Part shown: one piece after another, positions 9,888 to 20,994 of the stretch
Numbering within the stretch: position 1 is the stretch's first letter
Layout: each line of letters starts with the position of its first letter
Assembly: GCA_036936605.1 (NCBI GenBank)
Contig: JAUPFV010000002.1
Location: 167,781,739-167,845,738 of the forward strand
Direction: 5' to 3'
DNA length: 64,000 nucleotides
From: Limnanthes douglasii subsp. nivea
Taxonomy: Eukaryota; Streptophyta; Magnoliopsida; Brassicales; Limnanthaceae
Program-made: the position numbers and the translations under genes
The notes under the pieces: generated by a model
The model's input: only the letters and a program-made list of their open reading frames with translations
Database searches by the model: none
What the model was told of the DNA's origin: nothing

Positions 9888-10679
9888 TGATAATTAATCT
9901 TATTATCTAAATTAGTTTGTTATATTAATTAGATTTATATTTCAATTAAATATTCTATATTAATTAGATTTCCTATATTAATTGGATCATTTATATTAAT
10001 TGAATATTATATTAACTCGATCTTCCATTAATTTGGTATTCTATATTAATTAAAAGAATTATTAATTGGATTTTTGACATTAAATAGATGTTCTATATTA
10101 ATTTGATCTTTAATATTAATTAGATCTTACATTAATTTGGTCTTCTGTATTAATTATATTTATTATTAATTTGATATTACATATTAATTAAATTTATATA
10201 TTAATAGATTAATATTTATCACAAGTGTAATATAAATTAGAGAACATATTTCCTTCTAATTAGTGGTGAGATGAGATAAAAGATGGGGCAACGGTGAGTC
10301 TATTTGTAAATAGTGTGAATTCTTTGTAAACCCATAAAAGAGTTTTGTAATAAAGGAGTGCTTGAGTTTTAAATGTTAGAGAGACTTCATCTAACCTTCT
10401 ACATATAAATTGTGTCTGTTACCCGTGGATATAGGATTTTTTCAAGATGTGAACCAAGTTAAATCTCTTGTTATACGGTTGATTTATTTTTTTTACTCTT
10501 TTATTAACTATGTTCTTGAAATAAAGTAAGTATTGAAGCTTGTATTGCCTTTTATAGTCTCTCAGGTAGGTGTCCGCCAATGTTTTGTCATTGTTTTGGC
10601 TGAGTGGCTAAAATTTGGCCGAACGAGTCTTGTTATGGTTGGGTCGGATCTTGTTCAGATATTGGTGGTTTCTCTAACA
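9888..10679 (+). repeat. third LTR of the outer copia family, opposite orientation
   Basis: The reverse complement of this block aligns with 8989-9887: minisatellite first (about 9905-10210), then GTTACCCGTGGATATAGGA, TCTTGAAATAAAGTAAG, AGGTGTCCGCCAATG, GGGTCGGATCTTGTTCAGA and the end GGTTTCTCTAACA. The first 20 or so bases (TGATAATTAATCTTATTATC) do not match the other LTR start, so the exact left boundary is uncertain (9888-9905). It touches the 5' LTR of the minus-strand element, giving a head-to-head LTR pair. Confidence 0.72.
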
Positions 10680-11080
10680 AGTGGTCTAGTGAGTGTGGAG
10701 ATTTGATATAAATACTCATCGTTGGTGATTAAAATAAATTATAAAGACGAAGATCGCGGATCTAGGAGTAAATTCAAGTGTTGCCATAATAATGGATTCC
10801 TTGAGGGAAGTATTAGATTCAAGCTATCTATTGTAATGGTAAAGTCTTTATGAGATCCTTTTTTCAATAAATATAAAAAATAGACTTGTCGAGCTTGTAC
10901 AACCAATATAAATGGATCATGTTGCGACATTCGAGTGCTTCGAAAAATTTAAATCAAACTTTTACAAGGTTAACTTGTATGTTTTTCTTATCATTACTAA
11001 ATCAATCGCATTTGAAAAACATAATCATTCAATTATCGCACCATAGGACACCTACTAATTTTCTTTGATTTGACCATAGT
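10680..11080 (+). pseudogene. leader and start codon region of the inverted copia copy
   Basis: AGTGGTCTAGTGAGTGTGGA follows the LTR and is a decayed primer-binding site. The leader TGGAGATTTGATATAAATA is shared with the mirror copy (about 8935-8975). ATG at about 10791 opens MDSLREVLDSSYLL and then stops. Nothing recognisable follows to 11080, so the copy is truncated soon after its start. Confidence 0.6.
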
Positions 11081-11469
11081 AGTGTAACATATTCACAACC
11101 ATTACACCATTATTGTTTGTCTTATTCCATCTTCCACAGTTGGTGTCAAAGAGGTAACCATTGGTGTAATATCTCTCAAACTTATAAATATGTTAATAAG
11201 GACTATTGGTCCATGTTGATATACGACAATCCATTGTATCAATATTCGTAATGACCTTGGAATAAGCATGGAAGAAAGTAATTTGTAACACATGAAAATG
11301 AAAATAAATGACACGATAACAAAGTAGTGCTGTAAAATACATATAATCCTTATATTAATTTTCATGAAATTAACCTTATACTAATTTCTATCACTTGAAC
11401 CTTATTCTTACACAAAAACAACCAACCTGCTACTTTTCTATCACATGAACCTTATATAAATTTATACTA

Positions 11470-11630
11470 TAAATGCAGTATAATTACTGTTGCAAATGTA
11501 GTGAAATAACTGCTGCAAATGCAGTGAGAGGCTTTTTTACAAATTACACATAATATTTCTCTTACACTAATTAGATATCCTGTAACCAAATCGAAATTAC
11601 TACTGCAAATGCAGTGACAAACTACCAGCA
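11470..11630. repeat. subterminal-type repeats (TGCAAATGCAGTG)
   Basis: The motif (A)CTGCAAATGCAGTGA occurs about three times in good form (near 11490, 11513 and 11603) with a weaker ATGCAGT at 11474. Short repeated motifs of this kind flank CACTA coding regions and bind the transposase in characterised elements. That role here is inference from position. Confidence 0.5.
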
Positions 11631-11837
11631 GAAAGTTCAAAAACTGAATATAATACACGCAACATCATAACATGTTTCTACGTTTGAATTTCATGTTGTA
11701 TATACTTTTCAACAATGCAAGAAAGAAAATAGTGCCTAAACAAATAAATATCAAGTAGATTAGATATTATATATTTTTTCTGGTCAAGGAACAAATCTCT
11801 CTATAATATTGATCAAGCTCTGTTGCAATAGAATTAG

Positions 11838-11925
11838 GATTTAGTTGAAGAAGTTGTGCATTATGGGAGCTGCAAAATAGATTTAGTTGAAGAAGTTGTG
11901 CAGTATGGGAGCTGCAAAATAAACA
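11838..11925. repeat. tandem duplication, unit about 42-44 bp
   Basis: Two near-identical copies of a unit containing TTAGTTGAAGAAGTTGTGCA and GGGAGCTGCAAAATA, differing by one base (CATTATGG against CAGTATGG). It lies at the 3' side of the TNP2 relic. Confidence 0.85.
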
Positions 11926-12099
11926 ACGAAGGTATTCTTAACGAATAACTCAACATCAATAGTAGTGCAATTTTTATATCGTGGAAAATAATTCAAAAAT
12001 CACTAAATAATAATGGAAAATTCAGAGGTATTCTTTAAGCCATTTATGTGTAACATCTTTGAATATTTTTTAGAAAAGTACTCAACCTTCTTTTGGCAT

Positions 12100-14602
12100 A
12101 TTTTTGGTCTTCCGGGATGCCGAAAGATAAAGATTGATAAATGTTCGCCAGCCTCTACCCCCCTCCATCATCATTAATTGATAGTTGTCATTGATTAGTT
12201 TGTATAATTTCATCTAAATATGTTGTAAAAAATTATCACACCTCTTTCAGAAGGTATGCTTGTGAGATGGATCTTTCAGCATATACATTTTCAGTCACCA
12301 TTAGTTTCAACTTACCTATATACCTAACCAAGTTTAAAAAGAGGTTTTCGTGAGTTTCAGCTTAACAAAAAACTTAAACATTTATTTAAAGCAACTAACA
12401 ATAACTTACGATTCAAAAGGAAATCGATTGATATTGATAAGGTCCACCATTAAGCATTTCATATGGAAAATAAATCCAAAGATGCTCCATTACATCAAAG
12501 AATGCTAAAGGAAAAAATATTCTCTAACTTACATATTTGTTGTGCTATATTTTTCTCCAGCTCAAAGTAAATGTTCCACGTGAAGGGTTGATGAATAGAG
12601 GTCTAAAAAAATTACACAAACAAACCAGTGCCTCCTATATTAGATTGGGTAATAAATGAAGAAATGAAACATGTAAATCTTTCTCTATAAGGATGTGAAA
12701 ATGATGGATTTTTAAGCCAACAAAATCTTTTAAATCGGTGGGTCGTGATATATTACTTGCATTACCATCCCCTAACTTCAAATTTCCAAGCCTCAATGTA
12801 ATCTTTCCTAACATTTGGTGATCGAATAGATGTAAATAGTTGGTTGAGCATAAAAACATCTTATTTTTCCTAGCTTTTGTAATTTATCCTTAGTCTTTGA
12901 TTTAACATCTATGATAGTGAACATCAGGGTCTCCAAACAGTTTTCTCGGTATGCATCAAGTCTATATTGTGCCAAATCAAATTGCCCATTCCCATATGTT
13001 AGCTCCAAAAAATGCTTTTCTTTGTCCAATGATGATCTGTTTCCATATCAGAGTGACTTACGCTTGTGATTTAATTCACCAAATTTATTTTGAAGAGTGT
13101 CATATAAAACATAATCTAATGTTTTAGCCCTTGTAAGTTGCTCAATTTCAATAACATGTGTAGCCATTTATCCTTCCATAAATGTATAGTTTTCTTGTTC
13201 AGGTGGTCCGTACTGGAAAATTCTGATGACAATAAACCAACATACTTTCTTACCTCTTAGATGGTAATGTGTATTTGTTTCACAAATAGAATATGAGCAT
13301 GCCAAGTTACCATGCGTATTTTATCCATATAACATGCCATAACCTGGGAAATCATTGATTGTATACATTAACGTTACTTGCATCGCCAAATTGGTTTTAT
13401 TTTTAAAATCGTATGTCACAACACCATCACCCTTATGTGTTAAAGCTCGTCTATTAAAGCCACCTGAACACATCAAGATCCATTTGTGGACTCTGAAGAC
13501 CATGTATTATAAGTGCAATAAATATGTAAGGATACTTCAGGCATAAACCAAGAGGAAGATTGTAAACACACTCCATCACCGACAAACCAGAGTAATTCCT
13601 TGAAAATTTATCAAATGGATTGTATCCATTTGTACATAATCTAACTTTCACATTACGAGGGTTCGATGCAAACTCAGAATGACAATTATCGAAATGCTTC
13701 CATGCACCACCATGGCTTTGTTGTATCATGAAACAGTAAATAGATGGATTACAATGGTTTCATGTATATGCTTAGCCGTCTATCTTGACATATATAATTC
13801 TTTCAATCGAGGTCATATAGGATAGTAATTTAGCCCTTTTCGAGCCAAAACGTTTGCTTGTATTAGATATTACTTTATAATGGGACTTAAAACACTATGA
13901 ATAGCATTAAAGGTTGGCTACATATACATAAAATAACATACAATTGTCAACTCATGCGTCTATCTTTGGTGAGGGAGATGGAAAGACATCAACAAATTCT
14001 TAGCTTGGTAATACATAAAAGGATTTTTTGTATGTGTGAGGTAAGACATTTTATAATATAAACATAGCACTCGTAGTTCCGCTTGAAATTATTAACTCGG
14101 ATTTCTAGGTGATAAGTTGAGACACCAATGCTAACTTAAACATTATGGTGCAACCTTCATAAATACGTTCATCAGCATCACGCAACAGCTTATAGTTTAT
14201 AGGAACAATCCCATTTAGAGCATGGCCCTCATTGATATGTTCCTTGAATCTCATACTATCACCTACCATTTCATGCTATTCTTGCCTAACAAATTCGTTA
14301 GGACTGCCCTTAAAAGTTTTCTCACTGCTCAAACTCTCTATGATATACCCAACATAAGTAGTCTTTCACAAATCCATGTCTCATTATATCCTGATGCTCT
14401 ATATCAGTTGCATTTGAGTAAATATTTTTCATTTTGAACATAAACACAATATCAAGACACTCTCTCCTATAAAACGTGTATGCCACTGAACTCGTAAGAT
14501 GAAGTTATCGATACCATCAGAGAATTCATCTGTAACACACATTCTGGTAACATCTAAATGAAGATATATCCACTCACGGTCAGTTGGCATACTAGTAGGC
14601 AT
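12100..14602 (-). pseudogene. CACTA (En/Spm) TNP2-type transposase relic
   Basis: Read from ATG at 14602, the order matches a TNP2 transposase. Transposase-associated domain: MPTSMPTDREWIYLHLD, VTDEFSDGIDNFI. HGFVKDYLCWVYHREF at about 14381-14331. LLRDADERIYEGC at about 14190. The central region has GAWKHFDNCHSEFASNPRNV and RLCTNGYNPF at 13705-13610, then TYDFKNKTNLAMQVTLMYTI and NDFPGYGMLYG at about 13420-13322. Next are NCLETLMFTIIDVKSKTKDK at about 12940-12880, ASNISRPTDLKDFVGLKIHH at about 12760, ICKLENIF and HLWIYFPYEMLNGGPYQYQ at about 12530-12420, KLKLMVTENVYAERSISQAY at about 12320, and HLSIFIFRHPGRP at about 12155-12115. The enzyme cuts and reinserts CACTA transposons in the nucleus. 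Stops, frameshifts and possibly introns interrupt it. About 2.5 kb survives, close to the usual gene extent. Confidence 0.88.
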
Positions 14603-14929
14603 ATGTCATGACTTGTGATTCGTAATAAAAATATAAGACATTAAACTACTTATTGTTGATTCTACTACATGCATAATTAATCGATTAGCCTAATATAATA
14701 TATTTAAGCAAGTGACTCACAGTATAATCTATTCCAATACTTTTGGAATCTTAGATAATTAGAGCAACTTTAAGAATTTAGGATAAATGACTCAGAGAAT
14801 GATTGAAGCACTGAATTAGTTATGTAGAACTGATGTATACGAAGATGATAATAGGTTAATGGTTTTCCACTGTTGTAAATTGGTCGATTCAAGAATTTGG
14901 TAATCTTAAATAGGTTTGGTTGATTTTTG

Positions 14930-15420
14930 GTTATGTGTAAAGGCTCATAGATTATGTTTTATTTTTGGTTATATGAAGAGGCGGATAAATTAAGTTTTAC
15001 AGTCAAACGGGTTATGTGAAGAGGCTTATATTAGGCTCCCTAATGCTAATGGATAGTTTTCAATAAGTTTATTTCTTTCGTTCCTATCACTATTAGTATA
15101 TGATTATACTACATTAATTATACATTCAAGAATTATACATATAAAATGTTAGTTTAAGACAACTATTTGTGAGCCAATCCAAATATTTGTTTATGGTAGG
15201 TATCTACTTATGATGCACCACTAAATTATTAAAAAACTAAAATATATGGCCATTTAATCAAAATTTGTTTTTTCTTGGTACATATTTAGTTATGATGCAC
15301 CATTGAATTATATTAACACCAAGTGTAGTCATTTGAATAAATTTATCTTTGGTAGATGTTAAGTTATAGTATTAGTTTCAGTTTGTCAAGATACTACTAA
15401 CAAATAAATATTTTAAGTCC
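14930..15420. repeat. degenerate tandem repeats upstream of TNP2
   Basis: Array one (about 14930-15030) has three units around TTTTGGTTATGTGAAGAGGC. Array two has three units of about 75-80 bases starting GGTA at 15195, 15277 and 15351 and sharing TTA(T)GATGCACCA(C/T)T.AATTAT. They lie on the 5' side of the transposase gene, where CACTA subterminal repeats are expected. Confidence 0.55.
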
Positions 15421-16357
15421 GCTAGACATACTAACTAAAGTCATATGTAAAAAAGCCAACATGATCATACAAATAAAGACTAGTTTATAATACAATATAT
15501 GATAAACTAGTGTCCAAAATACTTCAAAATCACCAGTACATCATACAAAAAACAACAATAAAATATTTGAGTACTGCATACAAAATAAACAACAAACTAA
15601 GTTGGAGACGAGCCTTCGGTACCATCACCATCCTTATCACCACTACAATAACCGCTACGATCAACCATACCATCACTTGCATCATTTCCATTCCCGTTTT
15701 TGAACCAATTAACTTTAACAAACATAATTTTCTCCACAACATCACATTTAGAATGCACCACTAGAATTTTGATAGGTTTTCCAAGAATTACCATCCTTTC
15801 CGATATCTTCTCATTTTTCTACAGAAAACTCCTCCAATAATATTATAGAAATGTTTGGCTAGTCCGATTCCAATTACGTGTCCCTTCCTTTTTCTCGGCT
15901 TCACTGTTAGAAGAGACAAGAACTGGTCTGGATTATTGACAGATTTTGGGTCAGCACATCACCCTTTTTTTACTTGATCACTTATCTCCATTCTTCCTAG
16001 TAATTATGGAACAAAAGTTAAGAAGTTTAATGTTTATACAGGAAATAAGTAAAACATTTAATTATATAAAGTACCTTGATAAGGTAAAAAGAACAGGGTA
16101 CTTATTGGTAAGGGAAAACATATTCAAAGGGTAAGTTGGACGTAGGCTAAAATTTATTTTATCATTAAAATGTAATTGTTTTACTATTTCATTATTTTTA
16201 TTAATATATATTTTATTTTTGGATTAATAGGTTTTGAACCATAGGCTTGGCCCATGAGTTTGGTTTGGCCCATTAGGCATATCTAGCATAATTTTGACAT
16301 ATAAAAAACAAATTTAGGAAGCATTTATGAGCGATGAAACACTTACTTTTAAAATTA
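15421..16357. other. no supported gene
   Basis: Overlapping short frames on both strands around 15510-15794 come from a run of ACC/ATC-type triplets. One minus frame contains IMFVKVNWFKNGNG, but I see no family match. The rest is AT-rich without repeats I can define. Confidence 0.35.
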
Positions 16358-16796
16358 GACTTTCTCAACTTTGATTAGTATTTCGTCCATGAACTATCGA
16401 TTTTAGTGACATATACTCCCTGGACTTTCAAAATTCCATTGGTAGTCCCTGGAATATCGAGTTTGGATACAATTCGTCCTCTGGATCTGATGATTAATAT
16501 AAAGCTTCCATGTGGCGTCATACTTAACAGAAACTTGTATCACCAATGGTTCTCTGACTTGCACCTTGACTACATTTGAAATTCCACCTGAAGACGAGGG
16601 ACCATTGGTGATACAAGTTTTTGTTAAGCATGATGCCACGTGGAAGTTTATATGTTCATTAACAGATGATGTGGACTAATTTTATTCAAACTGGATAGTC
16701 AAGGAACTGTCAGCGGACTTTTGAACGTCTATGGACTATCTATCACTAAAATCGTTAGTCCATGAACGAAAAATCTGTTCAAAGCCGACTTTCTCA
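16358..16796. mobile_element. foldback MITE, Mutator-like, 10-bp perfect TSD
   Basis: Element about 16368-16786 (419 bp). GACTTTCTCA stands at 16358-16367 and 16787-16796, a perfect 10-bp target duplication. The left arm (about 16368-16550) pairs with the right arm (about 16601-16786). Paired landmarks are CTTTGA...TTTCGT.CATG, ACGATTTTAGTGA with one change, CTTCCA(T/C)GTGGC.TCAT.CTTAACA and ACTTGTATCACCAATGGT. Only about 50 bases separate the arms, so nearly the whole element is a hairpin. Long TIRs with a 9-11 bp TSD indicate a Mutator-type non-autonomous element. It encodes nothing; the 78-codon frame inside it is a by-product. Confidence 0.85.
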
Positions 16797-17328
16797 CTCT
16801 AAATATTTACTTAAGCAGCCATTTATCTTTTTACTCTCCATGTAAAATTAACTTATCTTTTATACTTTACCAAATAGTTTATCAAAAGAATTTTAACCAC
16901 GTCAAATTGATGACCACAGTGAAAGCTCTCACAGAGGTACCCGGATAACGAATCTTAAACCTATCATAAAAACAATTCTGTTGGAACCCTCTAAAGCATG
17001 AATTCTGGAACACAAATAGATCTTACTCCAGAGAACAAGGGATTTACGATCGAATAAGAATCCCCTCGAACACCTTATACGAATGATGTAAACCATGAAA
17101 TACTTCTCATGCTAGTGGAGCGAGACCAGTTGCAAGGAGAAATATAGTCATTGGGCTATGAAAGAGAATATAAAGTGAATCTTATGGGTAAGGTTCAACT
17201 ATAAAGTCAAAATTATTGGGCAAGAAGGTGATCCCCAACGTAATCCGAAGAGGCACCAATGAAACTAGTCTAAACAAATTTATCAAACTTCAGAAAAAGA
17301 ACACATAACTAAAGATTTTTCTAATTTT

Positions 17329-18180
17329 TTGAAATCTTGTAAAGGTTCAGGTTCTCAGTCTAACGTATCATCATCTTCTTTGAGCAATGATCATTGTCAT
17401 AAGAAAGGAAAAAGTCACCATGAGAAGTATCGGTCAAAAAAATATTTAAACCGACATCACAAGTCAAGTAAACAAGATTCTACAGTAAAAATAAACACCA
17501 AAAGAATAAAGAGAAGAAACATGGGTGGTAGGAAAAAGATAATAGGTGAAGATATCATTGTATAGACCATCTAGTGAGTGATCAATTCTCCATCCAATCA
17601 AAATCAGGAATATTTGCCACATCCAATGAAGATCATCAGTGTAGCCATGGGCATAATTCGAGGCAATCACATTTATATTCTCAAATTATTTCACGTCATT
17701 TACCCATATACTTTGTTATCTCAAAGATTTTAAAAAAAAATGTGATGCGATAAATGGTCCAGATAACCACCTCGAACAATTCAAAAATTTCAAGATGAAT
17801 TTTAATGATGATTATAAGTTGTTGTGTAGGTTCTTTTCAAAAACCTTTAAAGATAGTGCCTCAAAATGGTATAATGGACTCCTGAATGGGTCAATAAAAA
17901 ACTTTCACATGTTCCGGATGGCTTTCCAAAGACATTTTTTTAGAAGCAAATAATTTATACGAAATGGAGATACGATAAGCCATTATCAACCTTTTGTTGA
18001 CAAAACCTTGAAAAAATATACCAAGCATTTTGTAAAAACCAAAGATACTTTCCTAGATTTATTTAAACAAGTAGTCATAGCTACTTTTAGACAAGAGATT
18101 CGACCTTAGAGAATTAGCTAACATTGTTATCCAGAAAAAAACAATGACATGGGAAAGTTTATTATCCAAAGTTGGGAAAT
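17329..18180 (+). pseudogene. Ty3/gypsy (Tat-like) gag relic
   Basis: A basic Ser/Lys/His-rich stretch (about 17329-17565) is followed, after stops, by the retrotransposon gag capsid pattern. This reads GPDNHLEQFKNFKMNFNDDY, LLCRFFSKTFKDSASKWYNG, KNFHMFRMAFQRHFFRSK and DTISHYQPFVDKTLKKYTKH. It is the same pattern, almost word for word, as the gag of the gypsy element at 34620-34960 (DPDDHIEQFKNYMMNFKDDD, FRRQFVRSKE), so the two belong to related lineages. Gag forms the particle that packages element RNA. Several frames are needed, so it is dead. Confidence 0.82.
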
Positions 18181-18399
18181 AAATCACAATGGAAGAAATG
18201 AAAAGATTGAAGGTGACTAGTGAGTTTATTAGCAGCTCTTCATCCTCTCAACAACAAACTACAAAAAATTATCATCCAAAGGAGTCTTGACAAAATATTC
18301 ATCGACCGAAGCCTAACCAGCATTCTCAAGGCATGTAGTCAACTTGACTACCCAACTAGAAGAGAATATGTATACCCATCTATATCAGAATCTGATGCC

Positions 18400-18832
18400 A
18401 TTTATTGTATTCGATAAGGATGATTTGAGATATGTTGTTGAGCCACATGAGGATGATGTGCTGATTGAGGGAATGGAAATCTGACGGATTTTAATTGACA
18501 ACAATAATTCAGCTAATATTTTGTTTCTCTCTACTTACAAGAAAATACAAGATCCATCTGTCATCCGCTCGAATAAAAACATAGTAGGATTTACGTGGAT
18601 TTCTTATGACGTGGTTGGAGAATTCGAAGGAGAAATCATCGTCGGGAAACGACCATTTAAAAAGATCGCCATAGTACGTTTCGTGGTGGTTGATGGTCCA
18701 ACTCGGTATAATCTCAACTTTGGTAGATCGTGGTTATCAAAGATGCATTTTGTTGCGTCAATTGTTCACCAATGCTTTAAATATGTGGCTGGAAGCCAAG
18801 TGGGAGTGGTTCAAAGCAGCCAAAAAGTGTAA
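18400..18832 (+). pseudogene. Ty3/gypsy protease relic
   Basis: Downstream of the gag relic and in the expected order: DKDDLRYVVEPHEDDVLI, then ILIDNNNSANILFLSTYKK, where the catalytic DTGSSAD of retroviral-type aspartic proteases has become DNNNSAN. Then an open frame reads IVGFTWISYDVVGEFEGEI and VVVDGPTRYNLNFGRSWLSK, the conserved downstream part (family: FVVVD.P..YN.ILGR.WL). The gypsy element at 35930-36250 has the same region. Similarity stops at 18832, with no RT after it. Confidence 0.8.
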
Positions 18833-18915
18833 AGAATATTAACCAACCCCCAAAAATGAAGTTTTTTTGAACTTTTACTATTTTACCCTTACCCTAGCTG
18901 TTGAACCCCTCTCAA

Positions 18916-18944
18916 CCGGCGGGTGGAACTTTGTCACCCGCCGG
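18916..18944. other. GC-rich perfect hairpin
   Basis: CCGGCGGGTG and CACCCGCCGG are perfect 10-base complements separated by nine bases (GAACTTTGT). It stands out as strongly GC-rich in AT-rich DNA directly after the gypsy protease relic. It could be a transposon end motif, a structured RNA or chance; I cannot choose. Confidence 0.6.
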
Positions 18945-19059
18945 ATACGCCTTTACATTTTGGGATGGTTATCGCGAGTGATCCTAATTTAACCACAGCT
19001 ATTGTGAATGTTGCGTATAGTGCTACGAAAAACTAACAACATTACGTGTGATGGTACAA

Positions 19060-19640
19060 AAGGTTAACTATATTTATTTATTTTGTATAAGATTATACCA
19101 GCGGCACCGTTGGTTTAATACACGAGTGGTATAGTACAAAAACATTGTACTATTGGTATGTCATTCTAGTTTTATATAAAAAATATTAAAGATTTTTTAC
19201 TGTTATCGCTACAATCAACAAATATCCCTGATCGATTACTCGCACCGAAAGGGTATAAATTATTCGCAAGTGTTGTAGTTTCTTTACGGTGGTAAAAAAC
19301 ATATGTACAGCCCGTATGTCCTATTTCCTACATTTTCATATCTAAAAGTTAAAATATTTATGAACCATCAAACTTGCGGTATAATCAATCAATACCATCT
19401 GTTTATTAGTATCATGAGCATTATGGAAATTATGAATCGTCGGTGCAGTTTCTTCTCGGCGGATATCCTTTTATATTTTTTATCTAAAAATTATTATATT
19501 TTTCCGACTCTTATACCAAGAGTATAATCAATCAATATCATCGGTTTATTAGTACCCACAGACAATGTGAAACTTATATACCAGCGATGTAGTTTTTTTA
19601 CTAGCAATACAAAGATATTCGATGTTTTTCTTTTTTGCCA
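19060..19640. repeat. degenerate long-period tandem repeats
   Basis: Three or four units of about 140-170 bases share TATAATCAATCAATA(C/T)CATC(T/G)GTTTATTAGTA, TATATTTTTATCTAAAA and a (G)TGCAGTTTCTTCTCGGCGG-like block (near 19273, 19441 and 19583). No protein similarity. The pattern is compatible with a transposon subterminal region, without termini to prove it. Confidence 0.5.
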
Positions 19641-20994
19641 AAAAAAATGAAAATGTTTGTTTTACTTCGCAGTACCTGTACACCACAGTACAAATGAAAT
19701 ACAAATGACAAAAACATTCGGACAAAGGTCTTATTGATTTTTTTTTCGTGTAAAGTTGATGTGACACGTAATTAATTAGTCATCTCAGTACCAAGCTAAA
19801 AAGACCTTAAAATGAATCTTTCAGTGATTTCTTGTTTAAACAAGGTGAATCGTGAAATTTGGTAATGAAAAACCGATATTAGGAAATTTATACGAAAATC
19901 AATAGTATATTTATAAAAAATTTAAAAATTAAATAGCCTTAATATATTATTAAGTCCAATCAGATTATTGTCGCAACATGATAATTTGTTACTTTTGTAA
20001 TGTTGGCCTTTATTTCTAAGTGAGCGTAGTAGTAGTTTAGAATCAAATAAGATAAGTTATGCTTTATTCAAGCTTGAAATAGGCTCTTCTTGTCTGTAAG
20101 GTGACTGTCCTCATCAATAGTTTGACAACCAGCACCAGATTCAAATATAGCTAAAACTTTTCCATCAAATCTTTTCTTTATTTTGAACCAAATGTTACAT
20201 TGAAATAATTGCTAACTGAATACTGAAAAGAAAATTACAAAAAGTGTAGAATGCCTGTATGGATTTCCTTTTCGCAGAACTATTTCTATAATAGAAGAGA
20301 TCTTGGCACAAATAGCAAATAATGACTTTCTTCCCTAATCCACTTAATGAAAGTTACATTAGAATATAGTGAAGATGAGATAGATGCTACAATGACTACA
20401 ATGACTTTAAATTTTGTTTTCAAACGTCTTCTTGGCGTACAAAAGTTGAACTGTGAACTTGGCCTTCCATGGACCATTTAGCTAATCATATTGCTTTTGT
20501 ATATATGAAAATACAAAATTGTTTTTTTTATATGTTCTATCGTTAGTGGTTAGAAATCAATTTATTTTTAATAAAAAAGCGCGTCTTCGTACAACAATTT
20601 TTTTTATAAAAAATGAAATTAAATATCAGTTCGGACATTCAGTACTTTTATAAAAGCTTTCAGAGACTTTTAAAATTTATTTGACAGTTATGAATTGGTT
20701 TTTCGTGTTGTAGATGAGTAGTATGTTTCTTTGGTTTTTGTTAATAACATTTTTTTATTTTTTGGCAGAGCTTGTCCATATATTCCAACAAATATTGTTT
20801 ACTTAAATTTTGGTCTCAGCTACAATCTGAAAAATTCAAACCATTTGCCTCTATATGTCTTTAGTTGTCCATCGTCGACCAATAACCTCATCCTCTATTG
20901 GTTTGATGTTCTAATCTTTAGGGACCAACTTACCCGCATCCTAGAGTTGCATGAATCTCATGCAGTTTGTGAACTTTTAAACCGGTAGTATATT
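19641..20994. other. no supported gene
   Basis: AT-rich DNA. The 85-codon plus frame at 20731-20988 and the 63-codon minus frame at 20286-20477 show no domain. The right end (about 20880-20990) may be the 3' untranslated part of the copia relic that starts at 20995. Confidence 0.35.

Larger units (their letters stand above)
11460..15420 (-). mobile_element. CACTA transposon relic, ends not located
   Basis: The TNP2 relic is bracketed by short repeated motifs: TGCAAATGCAGTG on the left, and two tandem arrays on the right (about 14930-15030 and 15195-15420). I could not find matching CACTA(C)...(G)TAGTG termini or a 3-bp duplication. TAGTAGTG at about 11078 and CTAGTG at about 15508 are possible but unpaired. 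Limits are therefore approximate. Confidence 0.55.

Noticed and set aside
11070..11090. TAGTAGTG as a CACTA terminus
   Set aside because: No matching inverted CACTA end at the other side and no 3-bp duplication could be paired with it.
15510..15794. Overlapping frames on both strands (84, 71 and 65 codons)
   Set aside because: They arise from an ACC/ATC-rich stretch. No family motif, and no continuation on either side.
16403..16639. 78-codon minus frame
   Set aside because: It lies within the foldback MITE and crosses its centre; a by-product of the inverted repeat.
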